64,000 nucleotides of DNA, taken from Alcaligenaceae bacterium SAGV5. Its GTDB lineage: Bacteria > Pseudomonadota > Gammaproteobacteria > Burkholderiales > Burkholderiaceae_B. Where the stretch lies: NCBI GenBank assembly GCA_009360345.1, contig SPDP01000002.1, positions 62,001 through 126,000 of the forward strand, given 5' to 3'. The notes below the pieces were generated by a model, which saw only the letters and a program-made list of their open reading frames with translations, was not told the DNA's origin and did not search any database. The position numbers and the translations under genes are program-made. Shown piece by piece: positions 1 to 8,615 of the stretch. The first letter of the stretch is position 1; each line of letters opens with the position of its first letter.

Positions 1-650
1 GACTGACGCCGGGCGCCGGCGCCGCGGCGTCGGCAGGCGAAGCCTCCGCCGCCACGGCGCCGGAAACCTCCCGCCCGCTGACGACGCTGCTCTTTCTCGA
101 AACCCTCCTGCTGATCACGGCCTGCGTCGTGGCCGGCGACACGCTGGGGGAACTCATGAAAGGCAAGCTGCTGACCCTCCCGCCCTTCGTCTGGACCCTC
201 TTCACCGGCGTCGTCCTGCGCAACGTGCTGGGCCTGGCGCGCATCCGCGAAGTCGACGACGGCGCCGTGCAATTGTTCGGCGGCGTCGCGCTGTCGCTGT
301 TCCTGACCATGGCGCTGATCTCGCTGCGGCTGTGGGAACTGGTGTCGCTGGCGTTGCCCATCCTGGCCATCCTGGCGATACAGACGACCTTCGTCGCGGT
401 CTACACCAGCCTGGTCACCTTCCGCATCATGGGCGGCAACTACGACGCGGCGGTGCTGGCCGCGGGCGCCTGCGGCATCGGCCTGGGCGCCACGCCCACC
501 GCCATCGCCAATATGCAGGCGGTCACCAACAAATACGGCCCCTCCCCCCAAGCCTTCCTGATACTGCCCATCGTCGGCGCGTTCCTGATCGACATCACCA
601 ACGCGCTGGTCATCCAGGGCTATCTCAGCCTGCCCCTTTTCGGCTTCTGA
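1..650 (+). CDS. gltS: Sodium/glutamate symporter, C-terminal part (cut by window edge)
   Basis: The reading frame is open from base 3 to the stop at 650, giving about 215 residues, so the N-terminal half lies before the window. What is visible is a linker rich in Ala and Gly followed by several hydrophobic membrane segments. The glycine-rich stretch CGIGLGATPTAIANMQAV and the ending with IDITNALVIQGYLSLPLF are typical of the C-terminal repeat of GltS-type Na+/glutamate symporters in the inner membrane. The next gene starts 13 bp downstream on the same strand, so the two may be co-transcribed. The family call is firm; the exact substrate is inferred from the family. Confidence 0.85.
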   Translation, partial: LTPGAGAAASAGEASAATAPETSRPLTTLLFLETLLLITACVVAGDTLGELMKGKLLTLPPFVWTLFTGVVLRNVLGLARIREVDDGAVQLFGGVALSLFLTMALISLRLWELVSLALPILAILAIQTTFVAVYTSLVTFRIMGGNYDAAVLAAGACGIGLGATPTAIANMQAVTNKYGPSPQAFLILPIVGAFLIDITNALVIQGYLSLPLFGF

Positions 651-663
651 CAGCGAGCGCAAC

Positions 664-2142
664 ATGATCCGACGACTGTTCCTCTTCGTCCTGGCCGCCG
701 TGCTGCTGTCGGGCTGCAGCCGCGGGCCCGACCAGTCCCAGGTCCAGGCCGCCGTGGAGAACCGCCTGCAGGCGGTCTTCGCCAAGCCGGTGCTGGATGT
801 GGAATCCCTCCGGCGCCTGGGCAGCGGCCCGCTGGCCGACGCGCCCGACGGCGCGGCCCGCCGCATCGTCTATTTCAACGGCCGCTTCCGCCTGGCCCGC
901 GACTATGCCTTCAGCGACTGGCAGTCGCTCAACCCCGCCGCATTGGCCACGCTGCTGGGCGCGACCGAACGCGGCGTGGAGGGCATCGCGCGCGACGGCA
1001 ACCATACCGGCGACATCCTGCAGATACGCGGCTCCGTCACCTTCCGAGAAGGCCCCGGAGGATGGCAGGCGGTGGATTTCGTCCCGCCCCCGCAGGCCAC
1101 GGCCAGCCAGGCAGCCACCGGATCGCCCGCCCGGGCGACCATCGAGCGCATCCAGAATCTGTTCAACAACCTGCCCGCCAACAGCCAGCGCGCCCGCGCC
1201 ATCATCACCGAGGAGCTGGCGGCGGCCGACCGGCAGATCGCGCGCCGCCTGGACCGGCTGCGCAGTGCCTTCGTGGTGGCGGGCGGACCGGAGGCCGGCG
1301 AGTACGACCTGGTCGCCCGGACCATCGCCGCGCGCCTGACTGCTCAGGGCTTCAGCGCCAGCAGTTCATCCACCCAGGGCAGCATCGAAAATCTCCAGTT
1401 GCTGCAGCGGGGCGCCGCCAACATCGCGCTGGCGCAAGGCGACATCGCCAGGCAGGCCTACCTGGGCCAGGGCGCCTTCGGCGGCACCGCCCACAACCCC
1501 GGCCTGCGCGCGATCGCGAGTCTCTATCCGGAAGCCTTCCACATCGCGGTGCTGGCCGACGGCCCGGTCCAGTCCATCGCGGACCTGCGCGGACGGCGGC
1601 TCGACGCCGGCCTGGCCGCCTCCGGCACCCGCGCCTCGACGCTGAAGATCATGGCCGCGCACGGGCTGGCGACCGGCAGCGTGGAACTGGTATCCAGCGC
1701 CAGCTTCGACGAAGCGGTGCAGGCCCTGGTCGACAAACGGGTGGACGCGATCGCCAGCGTCATCCACGCCCCGGCACGGCAACTACAGCGCCTGGCCGCC
1801 GACCATCGCGTGCGCATCCTGCCCCTGTCGCCGCCGGCGATCACGCAGCTCACGCGGGAGGACCCCGCGTTCGTGCGCCTCGTGCTGGCTCCCGGCACCT
1901 ATCCGGGACAGGGCGCGCCCATCGCGACGGTAGGCGTCACCGCGCTGCTGGTCACGGGCAACGAAACGCCCGCGGACGAGGTCCGCGGCGTGCTCCAGGC
2001 GGTGTTCGAACAGGCCGATTTCGTGGCGGCTGGCAGCCCGGCTGGTGGGCAGATCACGCGCGCGACCGCCCGCGAAGGCGTGACCATCCCCCTGCACGAA
2101 GCCTCGGAACGCTATTTCCAGGAAGCGACGGCACCGCGTTAG
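664..2142 (+). CDS. TAXI-family solute-binding lipoprotein
   Basis: This 492-residue protein starts with a lipoprotein signal (hydrophobic stretch ending in the lipobox LLSGC, Cys18), so it is probably anchored to a membrane facing the periplasm. Residues 50-140 form a family-specific N-terminal region. From about residue 200 (VAGGPEAGEYDLVARTIA) to the end it reads as a TAXI/NMT1-like periplasmic binding domain, with features such as GSIENLQLLQRGAANIALAQ and LRGRRLDAGLAASGTR. TAXI proteins usually feed TRAP transporters, but no TRAP membrane subunit lies next to it. It follows gltS by 13 bp. The ligand is unknown. It is longer than a plain TAXI receptor (about 320 residues) because of the N-terminal extension. 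Confidence 0.75.
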   Translation: MIRRLFLFVLAAVLLSGCSRGPDQSQVQAAVENRLQAVFAKPVLDVESLRRLGSGPLADAPDGAARRIVYFNGRFRLARDYAFSDWQSLNPAALATLLGATERGVEGIARDGNHTGDILQIRGSVTFREGPGGWQAVDFVPPPQATASQAATGSPARATIERIQNLFNNLPANSQRARAIITEELAAADRQIARRLDRLRSAFVVAGGPEAGEYDLVARTIAARLTAQGFSASSSSTQGSIENLQLLQRGAANIALAQGDIARQAYLGQGAFGGTAHNPGLRAIASLYPEAFHIAVLADGPVQSIADLRGRRLDAGLAASGTRASTLKIMAAHGLATGSVELVSSASFDEAVQALVDKRVDAIASVIHAPARQLQRLAADHRVRILPLSPPAITQLTREDPAFVRLVLAPGTYPGQGAPIATVGVTALLVTGNETPADEVRGVLQAVFEQADFVAAGSPAGGQITRATAREGVTIPLHEASERYFQEATAPR

Positions 2143-2326
2143 GAAGCGGTCCGTCCCGCCCGGCCTCTGGCGTAACGGCAGAACCGGGCGCTTCCTTCCC
2201 ATCCACGACTCCCCGTGCCGTGGCATTCCATTATTGACACATGCTTTCATGCCTCCTAAAATTTCGCATGCAAGTTCGCATACAAAATTGAATGCGACGA
2301 TGACAAGGTATGTCGAGGAGATAGAG
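2143..2326 (+). promoter_or_regulatory. Promoter/operator region of the cupin-Bug-reductase-GntR operon
   Basis: This 184 bp gap separates the TAXI gene from the cupin gene. Its second half is clearly AT-richer than the surroundings and contains repeated ATGC-type half sites around 2266-2297 (GCATGCAA, TTCGCATACAA, TTGAATGC). These could be operator half-sites for the GntR/FCD regulator encoded at the end of the operon. That is inference; no clean palindrome is present. The ribosome-binding site GAGGAG at 2315-2320 fixes the cupin start at 2327. Confidence 0.4.
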
Positions 2327-3457
2327 ATGACATCGGGAAATCAAGGATCCGCAACGAAAGATCCATCCCTGCTGAAATTGGGGGGCGCCCCGAGGCCGGA
2401 TCTTCCCAGCCTGGCGAATGAAACCGCCACCGACGTCGAGCGGCTCTGCGCCGACCTCGAACGTGACGCGATGAAAGGCCTGTGGACCGTGCAAGGCCGC
2501 TCCGAGGCATTGAGCGACATAAGGCCTCACGTCTGGACCTGGAAGAAGATCCAGGCCTACCTGGATCGCGCGGGCTCAGCCATGTCGCTCGAGGACAGCC
2601 CGGTGCGTCGCGCCCTGATGCTGTGGAATCCTGGGGCGAAAGACCATTGGGACGCCACGAACACGCTAACGGCCGCCGTACAGATGATGCTGCCCGGCGA
2701 GCAGGTCATCACACATCGTCACATTCATTCGGCACTGCGGTTCATCACCCACGGGCGAGGGGCGACGACCACCGTCAATGGCGGGAAAATCACCTTGTCG
2801 GCCGGCGATCTCGTCCTGACTCCGAACTGGGCCTGGCACGACCACTCCAACGAATCCGATGAACCGATCATCTGGATGGACGGTGTCGACAGACCATTGG
2901 TAAAAATGCTCGACGCCGTGTACTTCGAGGTTTACCAGAACCACGGCTACCAGCCGGTCGTCAAGAACGAACACGAGGCCGGCTTCCAGACCGATCTCGA
3001 TGGCCTGGATCTGTCACGGTATTCGCCCAAACTCGTCTACCGCTGGGAAGAAGCCGAGCGGGCTTTGGATCACCTCGAAGCACAAAACGACATATCACCC
3101 TACGACGACGTGCTGTTCAAGTATTCGAATCCGATCAATGGCGGACCGATCACACCGACCATGGGTGCGGACATACAAAGACTGCGGCCGGGTGTCCATA
3201 CGCGGGCCCACCGCCATACCAACAGCGCCGTCTACCATGTCTATCGGGGGTCGGGCCACTCGATCATCGACGGCGAGCGCTTCGACTGGGAAGAAGGAGA
3301 CTATTTCGTCCTGCCTTCCCGTGTCTGGCACGAACACGTCAACGACTCCAAGACCCATGCAGCCGTGCTTTTCTCCATCAACGACCGTCCGGCCTACGAA
3401 TCGCTGGGCCTCTACCGCGAAGAAGCCCTGACCACCGGAAACGGTTTCCAGTCCTAG
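2327..3457 (+). CDS. Two-cupin dioxygenase of the gentisate 1,2-dioxygenase family
   Basis: 376 residues with two cupin domains. The N-terminal cupin carries H130, H132, H134 in the segment THRHIHSALRFITHG and H171/H173 in WAWHDHSN; the C-terminal cupin has H291, H295, H297 and H335/H337. This is the layout of gentisate/salicylate/1-hydroxy-2-naphthoate ring-cleaving Fe(II) dioxygenases (usual length 340-390). An upstream in-frame ATG exists at 2234, but ATG 2327 has a good Shine-Dalgarno (GAGGAG, six bases away) and is preferred. It opens an operon with a Bug binding protein, FMN reductase and GntR regulator, so it probably cleaves an imported aromatic acid. The precise substrate cannot be read from sequence. 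Confidence 0.8.
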   Translation: MTSGNQGSATKDPSLLKLGGAPRPDLPSLANETATDVERLCADLERDAMKGLWTVQGRSEALSDIRPHVWTWKKIQAYLDRAGSAMSLEDSPVRRALMLWNPGAKDHWDATNTLTAAVQMMLPGEQVITHRHIHSALRFITHGRGATTTVNGGKITLSAGDLVLTPNWAWHDHSNESDEPIIWMDGVDRPLVKMLDAVYFEVYQNHGYQPVVKNEHEAGFQTDLDGLDLSRYSPKLVYRWEEAERALDHLEAQNDISPYDDVLFKYSNPINGGPITPTMGADIQRLRPGVHTRAHRHTNSAVYHVYRGSGHSIIDGERFDWEEGDYFVLPSRVWHEHVNDSKTHAAVLFSINDRPAYESLGLYREEALTTGNGFQS

Positions 3458-3482
3458 TTACAACGTCGATAGAGACCATGCC

Positions 3483-4490
3483 ATGAACTACCAGACTGCA
3501 CGGGGCACTTTTTGCAGAACGATGGCGGCGTTCGCCGTCGGCGTCCTGCCGGCGACTCTCGCCACCTCCTCATTCGCCCAGGGGAACAGCTACCCTGACC
3601 GCCCCATAAGGCTGATCGTTCCGTATGCCCCCGGGGGCCCGACGGACATCCTGGCCAGGATCATCGCGCGCGGAATGTCCCAAAACCTGGGGCAACCCAT
3701 CGTCGTGGAAAACAAGGCCGGAGCCGCCGGCAACATCGCCTACCAGGGCGTGGCCACGGCTCCGGCCGACGGCTACACCTTGGTCGTCGTCGATATCCCG
3801 TTCGTGACCAACGCTTTCCTGTACCAAAAACCCGGCTACGACGCTGTCCGTGATTTCGCCCCCGTCGGCATGATCGGATACGCCCCCGTGGCATTGGTCA
3901 CCGGCACGCGCGGAGGCCCCGCCACCGTCAGTGGACTCATCGCGAAAGCCAAGACTGCCGATGGAAAACTGACGTATGGATCCGCCGGCGTCGGTTCCCC
4001 TCCGCATCTGTTCATGGAACTCTTCGCCCAACACGCCGGGGTCAGGCTGACCCACGTTCCCTACAAGGGGGCGTCAAACGCACTCGTCGACTTGGCCGCG
4101 GGAACCATCGATACGATGTTTGTCGGCGTCAGCGCCGCACGCCCGCTCATAGCCTCCGGCGCAATCCAACCTCTTGCGGTGACGGGAGCTCAGCGGATGC
4201 ATGCGTTGCCGTCCGTATCGACGCTGGCGGAAACCGGTTTTCCCGAGGAGGGCTTGAGATTCGGCCCCTGGTGGGCGATTGCCGGTCCGGCCGGCCTGCC
4301 GGCGAACGCGATCGCGAAACTCAACGCCGCCGTGCGCGCGGCGGCATCGACACCGACCGCCATCGAAACCTTCCAGGAAATGGGCATCGTGCGCGATACC
4401 GGATCGCCCGAGCAACTGGCAACCTTCCTGGGCCAGGACCGGGAACGCTGGAAGCGGGTCATCCAGTCCGCGGGGATCAAGAATGAATGA
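3483..4490 (+). CDS. Bug-family (TctC-like) periplasmic substrate-binding protein
   Basis: 335 residues with an N-terminal signal peptide ending near ATSSFAQG. The family signature follows: YPDRPIRLIVPYAPGGPTD, then NLGQPIVVENKAGAAGNIA and ADGYT. Bug proteins bind organic or aromatic carboxylates in the periplasm and deliver them to tripartite tricarboxylate transporters. No TctA/TctB membrane genes lie nearby, as is normal for most Bug genes. It sits 25 bp after the cupin dioxygenase, so its ligand is plausibly the dioxygenase substrate or a precursor (inference). Confidence 0.88.
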   Translation: MNYQTARGTFCRTMAAFAVGVLPATLATSSFAQGNSYPDRPIRLIVPYAPGGPTDILARIIARGMSQNLGQPIVVENKAGAAGNIAYQGVATAPADGYTLVVVDIPFVTNAFLYQKPGYDAVRDFAPVGMIGYAPVALVTGTRGGPATVSGLIAKAKTADGKLTYGSAGVGSPPHLFMELFAQHAGVRLTHVPYKGASNALVDLAAGTIDTMFVGVSAARPLIASGAIQPLAVTGAQRMHALPSVSTLAETGFPEEGLRFGPWWAIAGPAGLPANAIAKLNAAVRAAASTPTAIETFQEMGIVRDTGSPEQLATFLGQDRERWKRVIQSAGIKNE

Positions 4491-4562
4491 CCGGCGCGCC
4501 AGCACCCGGCAGATCGCCACTCTCGAGGTGTCCACGATACATGTTCTACACTCCAGGCCACG

Positions 4563-5135
4563 ATGAATCACAAGCCGAAACTGAAGACTCTCATTGCAAG
4601 CACACGTCCTGGTCGCGTCGGACCACTCGTCGGTGCCTGGCTCCAGGCAATAGCCGAGGCTCAAGGCGACTTTTCCCACGAAGTGGTGGACATCGCCGAC
4701 CTGGGCCTGCCCTTGTTCGACGAGCCTGAACACCCGCGCCTGCAACGATACGTCCACCCGCACACGAAGGCCTGGTCGAGAATCATCGACGACGCGGATG
4801 CGCTCGTGTTCGTCACCCCGGAATACAACCACGCTCCCCCTCCGTCCTTGGTCAACGCATTGACCTACCTGTCGAAGGAATGGGGGGACAAGGCTGCGGG
4901 CATCGTCAGCTACGGCGGCATTTCCGGAGGACTGAGGGCAGCCCAGGCCCTGAAGCTCATGCTGTGCGCCTTGCGCATGCATATCGCCAACGATGCCGTC
5001 AGCATTTCCATGGTAGGCGAGAAGATCGACGATCATGGCAGGCTCGCCCCTGGACCCGCCTCCCATGATGCCGCGCGCCGCATGCTGGCCGAAGTTGGCA
5101 GGCTGGCCGTGCGGACAATGCGGGAACGGTCATGA
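4563..5135 (+). CDS. NAD(P)H-dependent FMN reductase-like flavodoxin-fold protein
   Basis: 190 residues with the flavodoxin-like fold of the NADPH-dependent FMN reductase family. The phosphate-binding loop ASTRPGRVGPLV is at residues 11-22 and the family motif PEYNHAPPPSLVNALTYL lies in the middle (canonical form PEYN..xPxxLKNAID). It would reduce FMN or quinones in the cytoplasm, possibly supplying reduced flavin or removing quinones made from the aromatic substrate. It overlaps the following GntR gene by four bases (ATGA), which indicates translational coupling in the cupin-Bug operon. Confidence 0.82.
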   Translation: MNHKPKLKTLIASTRPGRVGPLVGAWLQAIAEAQGDFSHEVVDIADLGLPLFDEPEHPRLQRYVHPHTKAWSRIIDDADALVFVTPEYNHAPPPSLVNALTYLSKEWGDKAAGIVSYGGISGGLRAAQALKLMLCALRMHIANDAVSISMVGEKIDDHGRLAPGPASHDAARRMLAEVGRLAVRTMRERS

Positions 5136-5827
5136 CCAACGTATCGAGGCAAGGCGTGGACCCGATCGATTTCGGCTCCCCCCCTGCCGAGGATCGTCCT
5201 CAGATCCAGTCCGTATCAGTCTATGAAAAATTGCGCCTGGCCATCGTCAGCGGCGAGCTGCGGCCGAATGAACCGTTGATCGAAGACTCCCTGTCGCAAC
5301 GCTATGGCATCAGCAGGACACCGCTGCGCGAAGCGATCCAACGCCTGGCCGCGGACGGCCTCTTGACAGGCAGAAAGCGCGGCTGGGCCGTCCGCGAGTT
5401 CACGGCGGACGAAATCCGCGAGAACTATGAAGCCAGGGCAGGACTGGAGGGCCTTGCGTGCAGGTTCGCGGCGGAGCGGGGAACCGAAGAAGAACATCGG
5501 CGCATCGCCACACTGCATGAGCAACGCAGCATCATGGCTCCTCAGGAACCGGGACTCAGGATACGCACGAACCGGGAGTTCCACGACTCGATCCTCGATG
5601 CCGCGCACAACAACCGGCTGCGTCACCTGATCTTTCTTACCGGGAATTTCTATCTAACCCGGCGCGTCGCCACGACGACCAGCGACGATCAGTACCGGCG
5701 GGCGCAATCCGAACATGGCGTCATCGTACAAGCCATTCTCAAGCGGGATGGCCGTGCCGCCAACGAAGCCATGATGGTACACATCATGAATGCCTTCGAA
5801 ACGTGGAAACGCTTCAACGCGGACTAG
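5132..5827 (+). CDS. GntR-family transcriptional regulator, FCD subfamily
   Basis: 231 residues. The N-terminal winged helix spans about residues 28-95 (SVYEKLRLAIVSGELRPNE, SRTPLREAIQRLAADGL). The C-terminal FCD ligand-binding domain has the expected metal-binding acidic and His residues in NREFHDSILDAAHN, SEHGVIVQAI and VHIMNAF. It is the last gene of the operon that starts at 2327 and likely represses that operon in response to its substrate, as such regulators usually do. The stop codon overlaps the convergent acyl-CoA dehydrogenase stop by four bases. Confidence 0.88.
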   Translation: MTNVSRQGVDPIDFGSPPAEDRPQIQSVSVYEKLRLAIVSGELRPNEPLIEDSLSQRYGISRTPLREAIQRLAADGLLTGRKRGWAVREFTADEIRENYEARAGLEGLACRFAAERGTEEEHRRIATLHEQRSIMAPQEPGLRIRTNREFHDSILDAAHNNRLRHLIFLTGNFYLTRRVATTTSDDQYRRAQSEHGVIVQAILKRDGRAANEAMMVHIMNAFETWKRFNAD

Positions 5828-7536
5828 CCGTCCGCCCCATCGCCTTGTGACGCTCCAGGCAAGGAGCCCGTCCCACTTCCTGGCGGCCACGCCCGCGCCA
5901 GCAGCTCGGCGCATACGGCGTCGCCATGGCCGGTGTCGCTGTCCCCATACAGCCAGCCGGCCTGTGCCAGCCGGGCCGCCACGAAGGCCTCCCCTACGAG
6001 GCCGCCCGGCTGCGCCATCAGCAACGCCGCCTGCATCAACCCCGCCAGCAGGCCCGCGATGCGGCGCGCCTTGAATTCGGCCTCGCCGCCGCCCGCGCAC
6101 AAGTCCATCCAGGTCTGCCAGGCCGAACGGAACTCCGCGCTGCCGCCGCCGCATTCGCGCAAATGCTCAGCCAGCGCCTCGAACGCCTGGGGATCACGCC
6201 GGATGGCGCGCAGCACGTCCAGGCACATGATGTTGCCCGACCCTTCCCAGATCGCGTTGACGGGCACCTCGCGATAGAGCCTGGGCATGGGACCGTCCTC
6301 GACATAGCCGTTGCCGCCGCAGGCCTCCATGCACTCGGCGACGGCCGACACGGCCCGCTTGCAGACCCAGTATTTGGCCGCCGGCGTGACGATGCGCCGT
6401 ATGGCCCGCTCCAGCGGCGCCTCGGATTCGAACGCGCGCGCCAGCCGCAGGCCCAGGGCGGTCGCGGCTTCGCTTTCCAGGGCGAGATCGGCCAGGACGT
6501 GGCGCATCAGCGGCTGTTCACGCAACGGCCGGCCGAACGCCTGGCGCCGCGAGCAGAAATGCAGTGCCTGGACGGCCGCCTGCCGCAGCAGCGCGGCGCT
6601 GCCCAGCACGCAGTCCAGGCGCGTATAGGTGGCCATCTCCACGATGGTGGCGACACCCCGCCCCGGCTCGCCCAGCATCGCGCCCCAGGCACCGTGGAAT
6701 TCGACCTCGGCGCTGGCGTTGCTGCGATTGCCCAGCTTGTCCTTCAACCGCTGGATGCGGACGCCGTTGCGGCGGCCGTCCGGTCCGTAGCGTGGCACGA
6801 AGAAACACGACAGCCCTTCATCGGCCTGCGCCAGCACCAGGTGGGCATCCGACTGGGGAACCGAATAGAACCACTTGTGGCCGTCGAGCAGATAGCCCCG
6901 CCCTCGACCGGGGGTGCCGCACGGCGCCGCCCGGGTCGTGTTGGCCCGCACGTCCGATCCGCCCTGCTTCTCGGTCATGCCCATGCCGATCAGCAGGCCG
7001 CGCTTGGCGGCAGCCGGTGCGTCGGATGGATCGTAGACACGCCCGTAGAGACGCGGCAGCCAGTCGCGGGCGAAATCGATCTCGCCGGCCGGCTCGCTCG
7101 CGAGCACGGGAATCGCGCCGAAGGTCATGGTGGTCGGGCAGAGCGTGCCGGCCTCGACCTGGCCCTGCATGAGGTAGCCCGCCGCGCGCTCGACCATGGC
7201 GCCGGGCCGGGGCGATGCCCACGGCGCGGCGTGCAGCCCGCGCGCGACGATGCCTTCCATCAGCAGGTGCCAGGCGGGATGGAAGCGGACCTCGTCGATG
7301 CGGCGCCCGACCGGATCGAGCGGCACGAACCGCGGCGGGTGCTCATTGGCATCACGGCCCGCGTCCATGGCTTCGCGGCTGCCCAGCCAGCGCCCCTGCT
7401 CGCGCAGGGATGCCTCGGCATGGCCGGCCCCTTCGCGCCGGACCGCTTCCCGCAGCGCCGGATCGGTGTCGTACAGGCAGTAGCCGGCGCACGGCTCCAC
7501 CACATTGAACGCGTCGTCCCGGTCGCTGTCCGTCAT
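5824..7536 (-). CDS. aidB: AidB-like acyl-CoA dehydrogenase
   Basis: 570 residues. The long N-terminal region and the signature VNAIWEGSGNIMCLDVLRA near residue 430 are characteristic of the AidB branch of flavin acyl-CoA dehydrogenases. Other family segments are GMGMTEKQGGSDVRAN, LDGHKWFYSVPQSDA and ACGGNGYVEDGPMPRLYRE. E. coli AidB binds FAD and DNA and is induced by alkylation stress; its true substrate is unsettled. The open frame extends upstream, but ATG 7536 has a strong purine-rich site (GGGGGAGC) and starts the homologous region. It lies 70 bp downstream of the AraC gene on the same strand and may be read with it. Confidence 0.85.
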   Translation of the reverse strand: MTDSDRDDAFNVVEPCAGYCLYDTDPALREAVRREGAGHAEASLREQGRWLGSREAMDAGRDANEHPPRFVPLDPVGRRIDEVRFHPAWHLLMEGIVARGLHAAPWASPRPGAMVERAAGYLMQGQVEAGTLCPTTMTFGAIPVLASEPAGEIDFARDWLPRLYGRVYDPSDAPAAAKRGLLIGMGMTEKQGGSDVRANTTRAAPCGTPGRGRGYLLDGHKWFYSVPQSDAHLVLAQADEGLSCFFVPRYGPDGRRNGVRIQRLKDKLGNRSNASAEVEFHGAWGAMLGEPGRGVATIVEMATYTRLDCVLGSAALLRQAAVQALHFCSRRQAFGRPLREQPLMRHVLADLALESEAATALGLRLARAFESEAPLERAIRRIVTPAAKYWVCKRAVSAVAECMEACGGNGYVEDGPMPRLYREVPVNAIWEGSGNIMCLDVLRAIRRDPQAFEALAEHLRECGGGSAEFRSAWQTWMDLCAGGGEAEFKARRIAGLLAGLMQAALLMAQPGGLVGEAFVAARLAQAGWLYGDSDTGHGDAVCAELLARAWPPGSGTGSLPGASQGDGADG

Positions 7537-7606
7537 GATCGCTCCCCCGCCTGCGCGGCGGCATCGTGGCCATGCCTGCAAGTGTAGCGCCGGCCGCCAG
7601 GCGGGA

Positions 7607-8578
7607 TCAGACCGCCGCGGTTTGCGCCGGGTCCCCGTCGCGCAGCCGTGCCACGTCGCGCGAGGGCGGCGAGCCGAACAAACGGCTGTACTCGCGGCTG
7701 AACTGCGACGCGCTTTCATAACCGACGCGGCGCGCCGCGCTGCCGGCATCCAGCAGTCCGGACAACATCAGCATCCGCGCCTCGCGCAGCCGCAGTTGCT
7801 TCTGGAACTGCAGCGGGCTCATGGCGGTCACGGCCTTGAAATGATGATGCAGCGAGGACGGACTCATGTTGACCACCTGGGCGAGCGCCTCGATGCGCAG
7901 CGGCGCGGTGTAGTGCTCCTTGATCCACGCGATGGCGCGGGCGATCTGGCTGGAAGCCCCGGCCGACAGGGCCGCCTGGCGCAGCCGCCGCCCGAGTTCG
8001 CCGGTCAGCACCCGGTACAGGATCTCGCGCTCGGCCAGTTGCCCAAGGACCGGCAGGTGCTCGGGCGTATCCAGCAGACGCACCAGCCGCAGCATGGGCT
8101 CGATCAGGTCGAGCGGGGTCGTGCCCACGGCCAGGCCCCGCATGACGGGCGTCTCGGGCGCCGGCGGCAGGCCGTGCTCGCCCACCAGTTCGCCCAGGCG
8201 CTGCGGGTCGATGTCCAGCGCCACGCACAGATAGGGCTCGACCGGCGACGCGCAGGTGATGCGGGCCTGCACCGGCAGGTCGAACGAGGACAGCAGGAAA
8301 TGGCGCTCGTCGTACTCGTAGACGGACTCGCCCAGTTCGACGCGCTTGGCGCCCTGCGCGGCGATGGTGAGCGAAGGCCGGTAAAGCCCGCAGTTGGACC
8401 CCGACGGCCCCGAGAACCGCACGAACGACAACCCCGGGTAGGCGCTGGGATGCGCGCCGTCGGCAGGCGCATGGCGTGCGATGCAACCGGCCAGGGCGCG
8501 CCGCGCGGCCGCCAGCCGGCCGGCGGCCTCGTCCCGTGGGACGGCATCGGCGGGAACAGCCGGCTGGGACATGGTCAT
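7607..8578 (-). CDS. AraC-family transcriptional regulator with AraC_N-type sensor domain
   Basis: 323 residues. The N-terminal half ([31 protein letters not shown]) matches the cupin-like domain common in AraC regulators near aldehyde or alcohol oxidation genes. The C-terminal half has the double helix-turn-helix ([20 protein letters not shown] and [18 protein letters not shown]). Two ATG codons, 8578 and 8572, are possible starts; neither has a clear ribosome-binding site and the longer is given. It follows iorB by 37 bp on the same strand, so it is probably a local regulator of the molybdo-hydroxylase genes. Confidence 0.85.
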   Translation of the reverse strand: MTMSQPAVPADAVPRDEAAGRLAAARRALAGCIARHAPADGAHPSAYPGLSFVRFSGPSGSNCGLYRPSLTIAAQGAKRVELGESVYEYDERHFLLSSFDLPVQARITCASPVEPYLCVALDIDPQRLGELVGEHGLPPAPETPVMRGLAVGTTPLDLIEPMLRLVRLLDTPEHLPVLGQLAEREILYRVLTGELGRRLRQAALSAGASSQIARAIAWIKEHYTAPLRIEALAQVVNMSPSSLHHHFKAVTAMSPLQFQKQLRLREARMLMLSGLLDAGSAARRVGYESASQFSREYSRLFGSPPSRDVARLRDGDPAQTAAV

Positions 8579-8615
8579 CGCGGAGAACGGATGCGGAGCG
8601 ACGATATTGCCATGC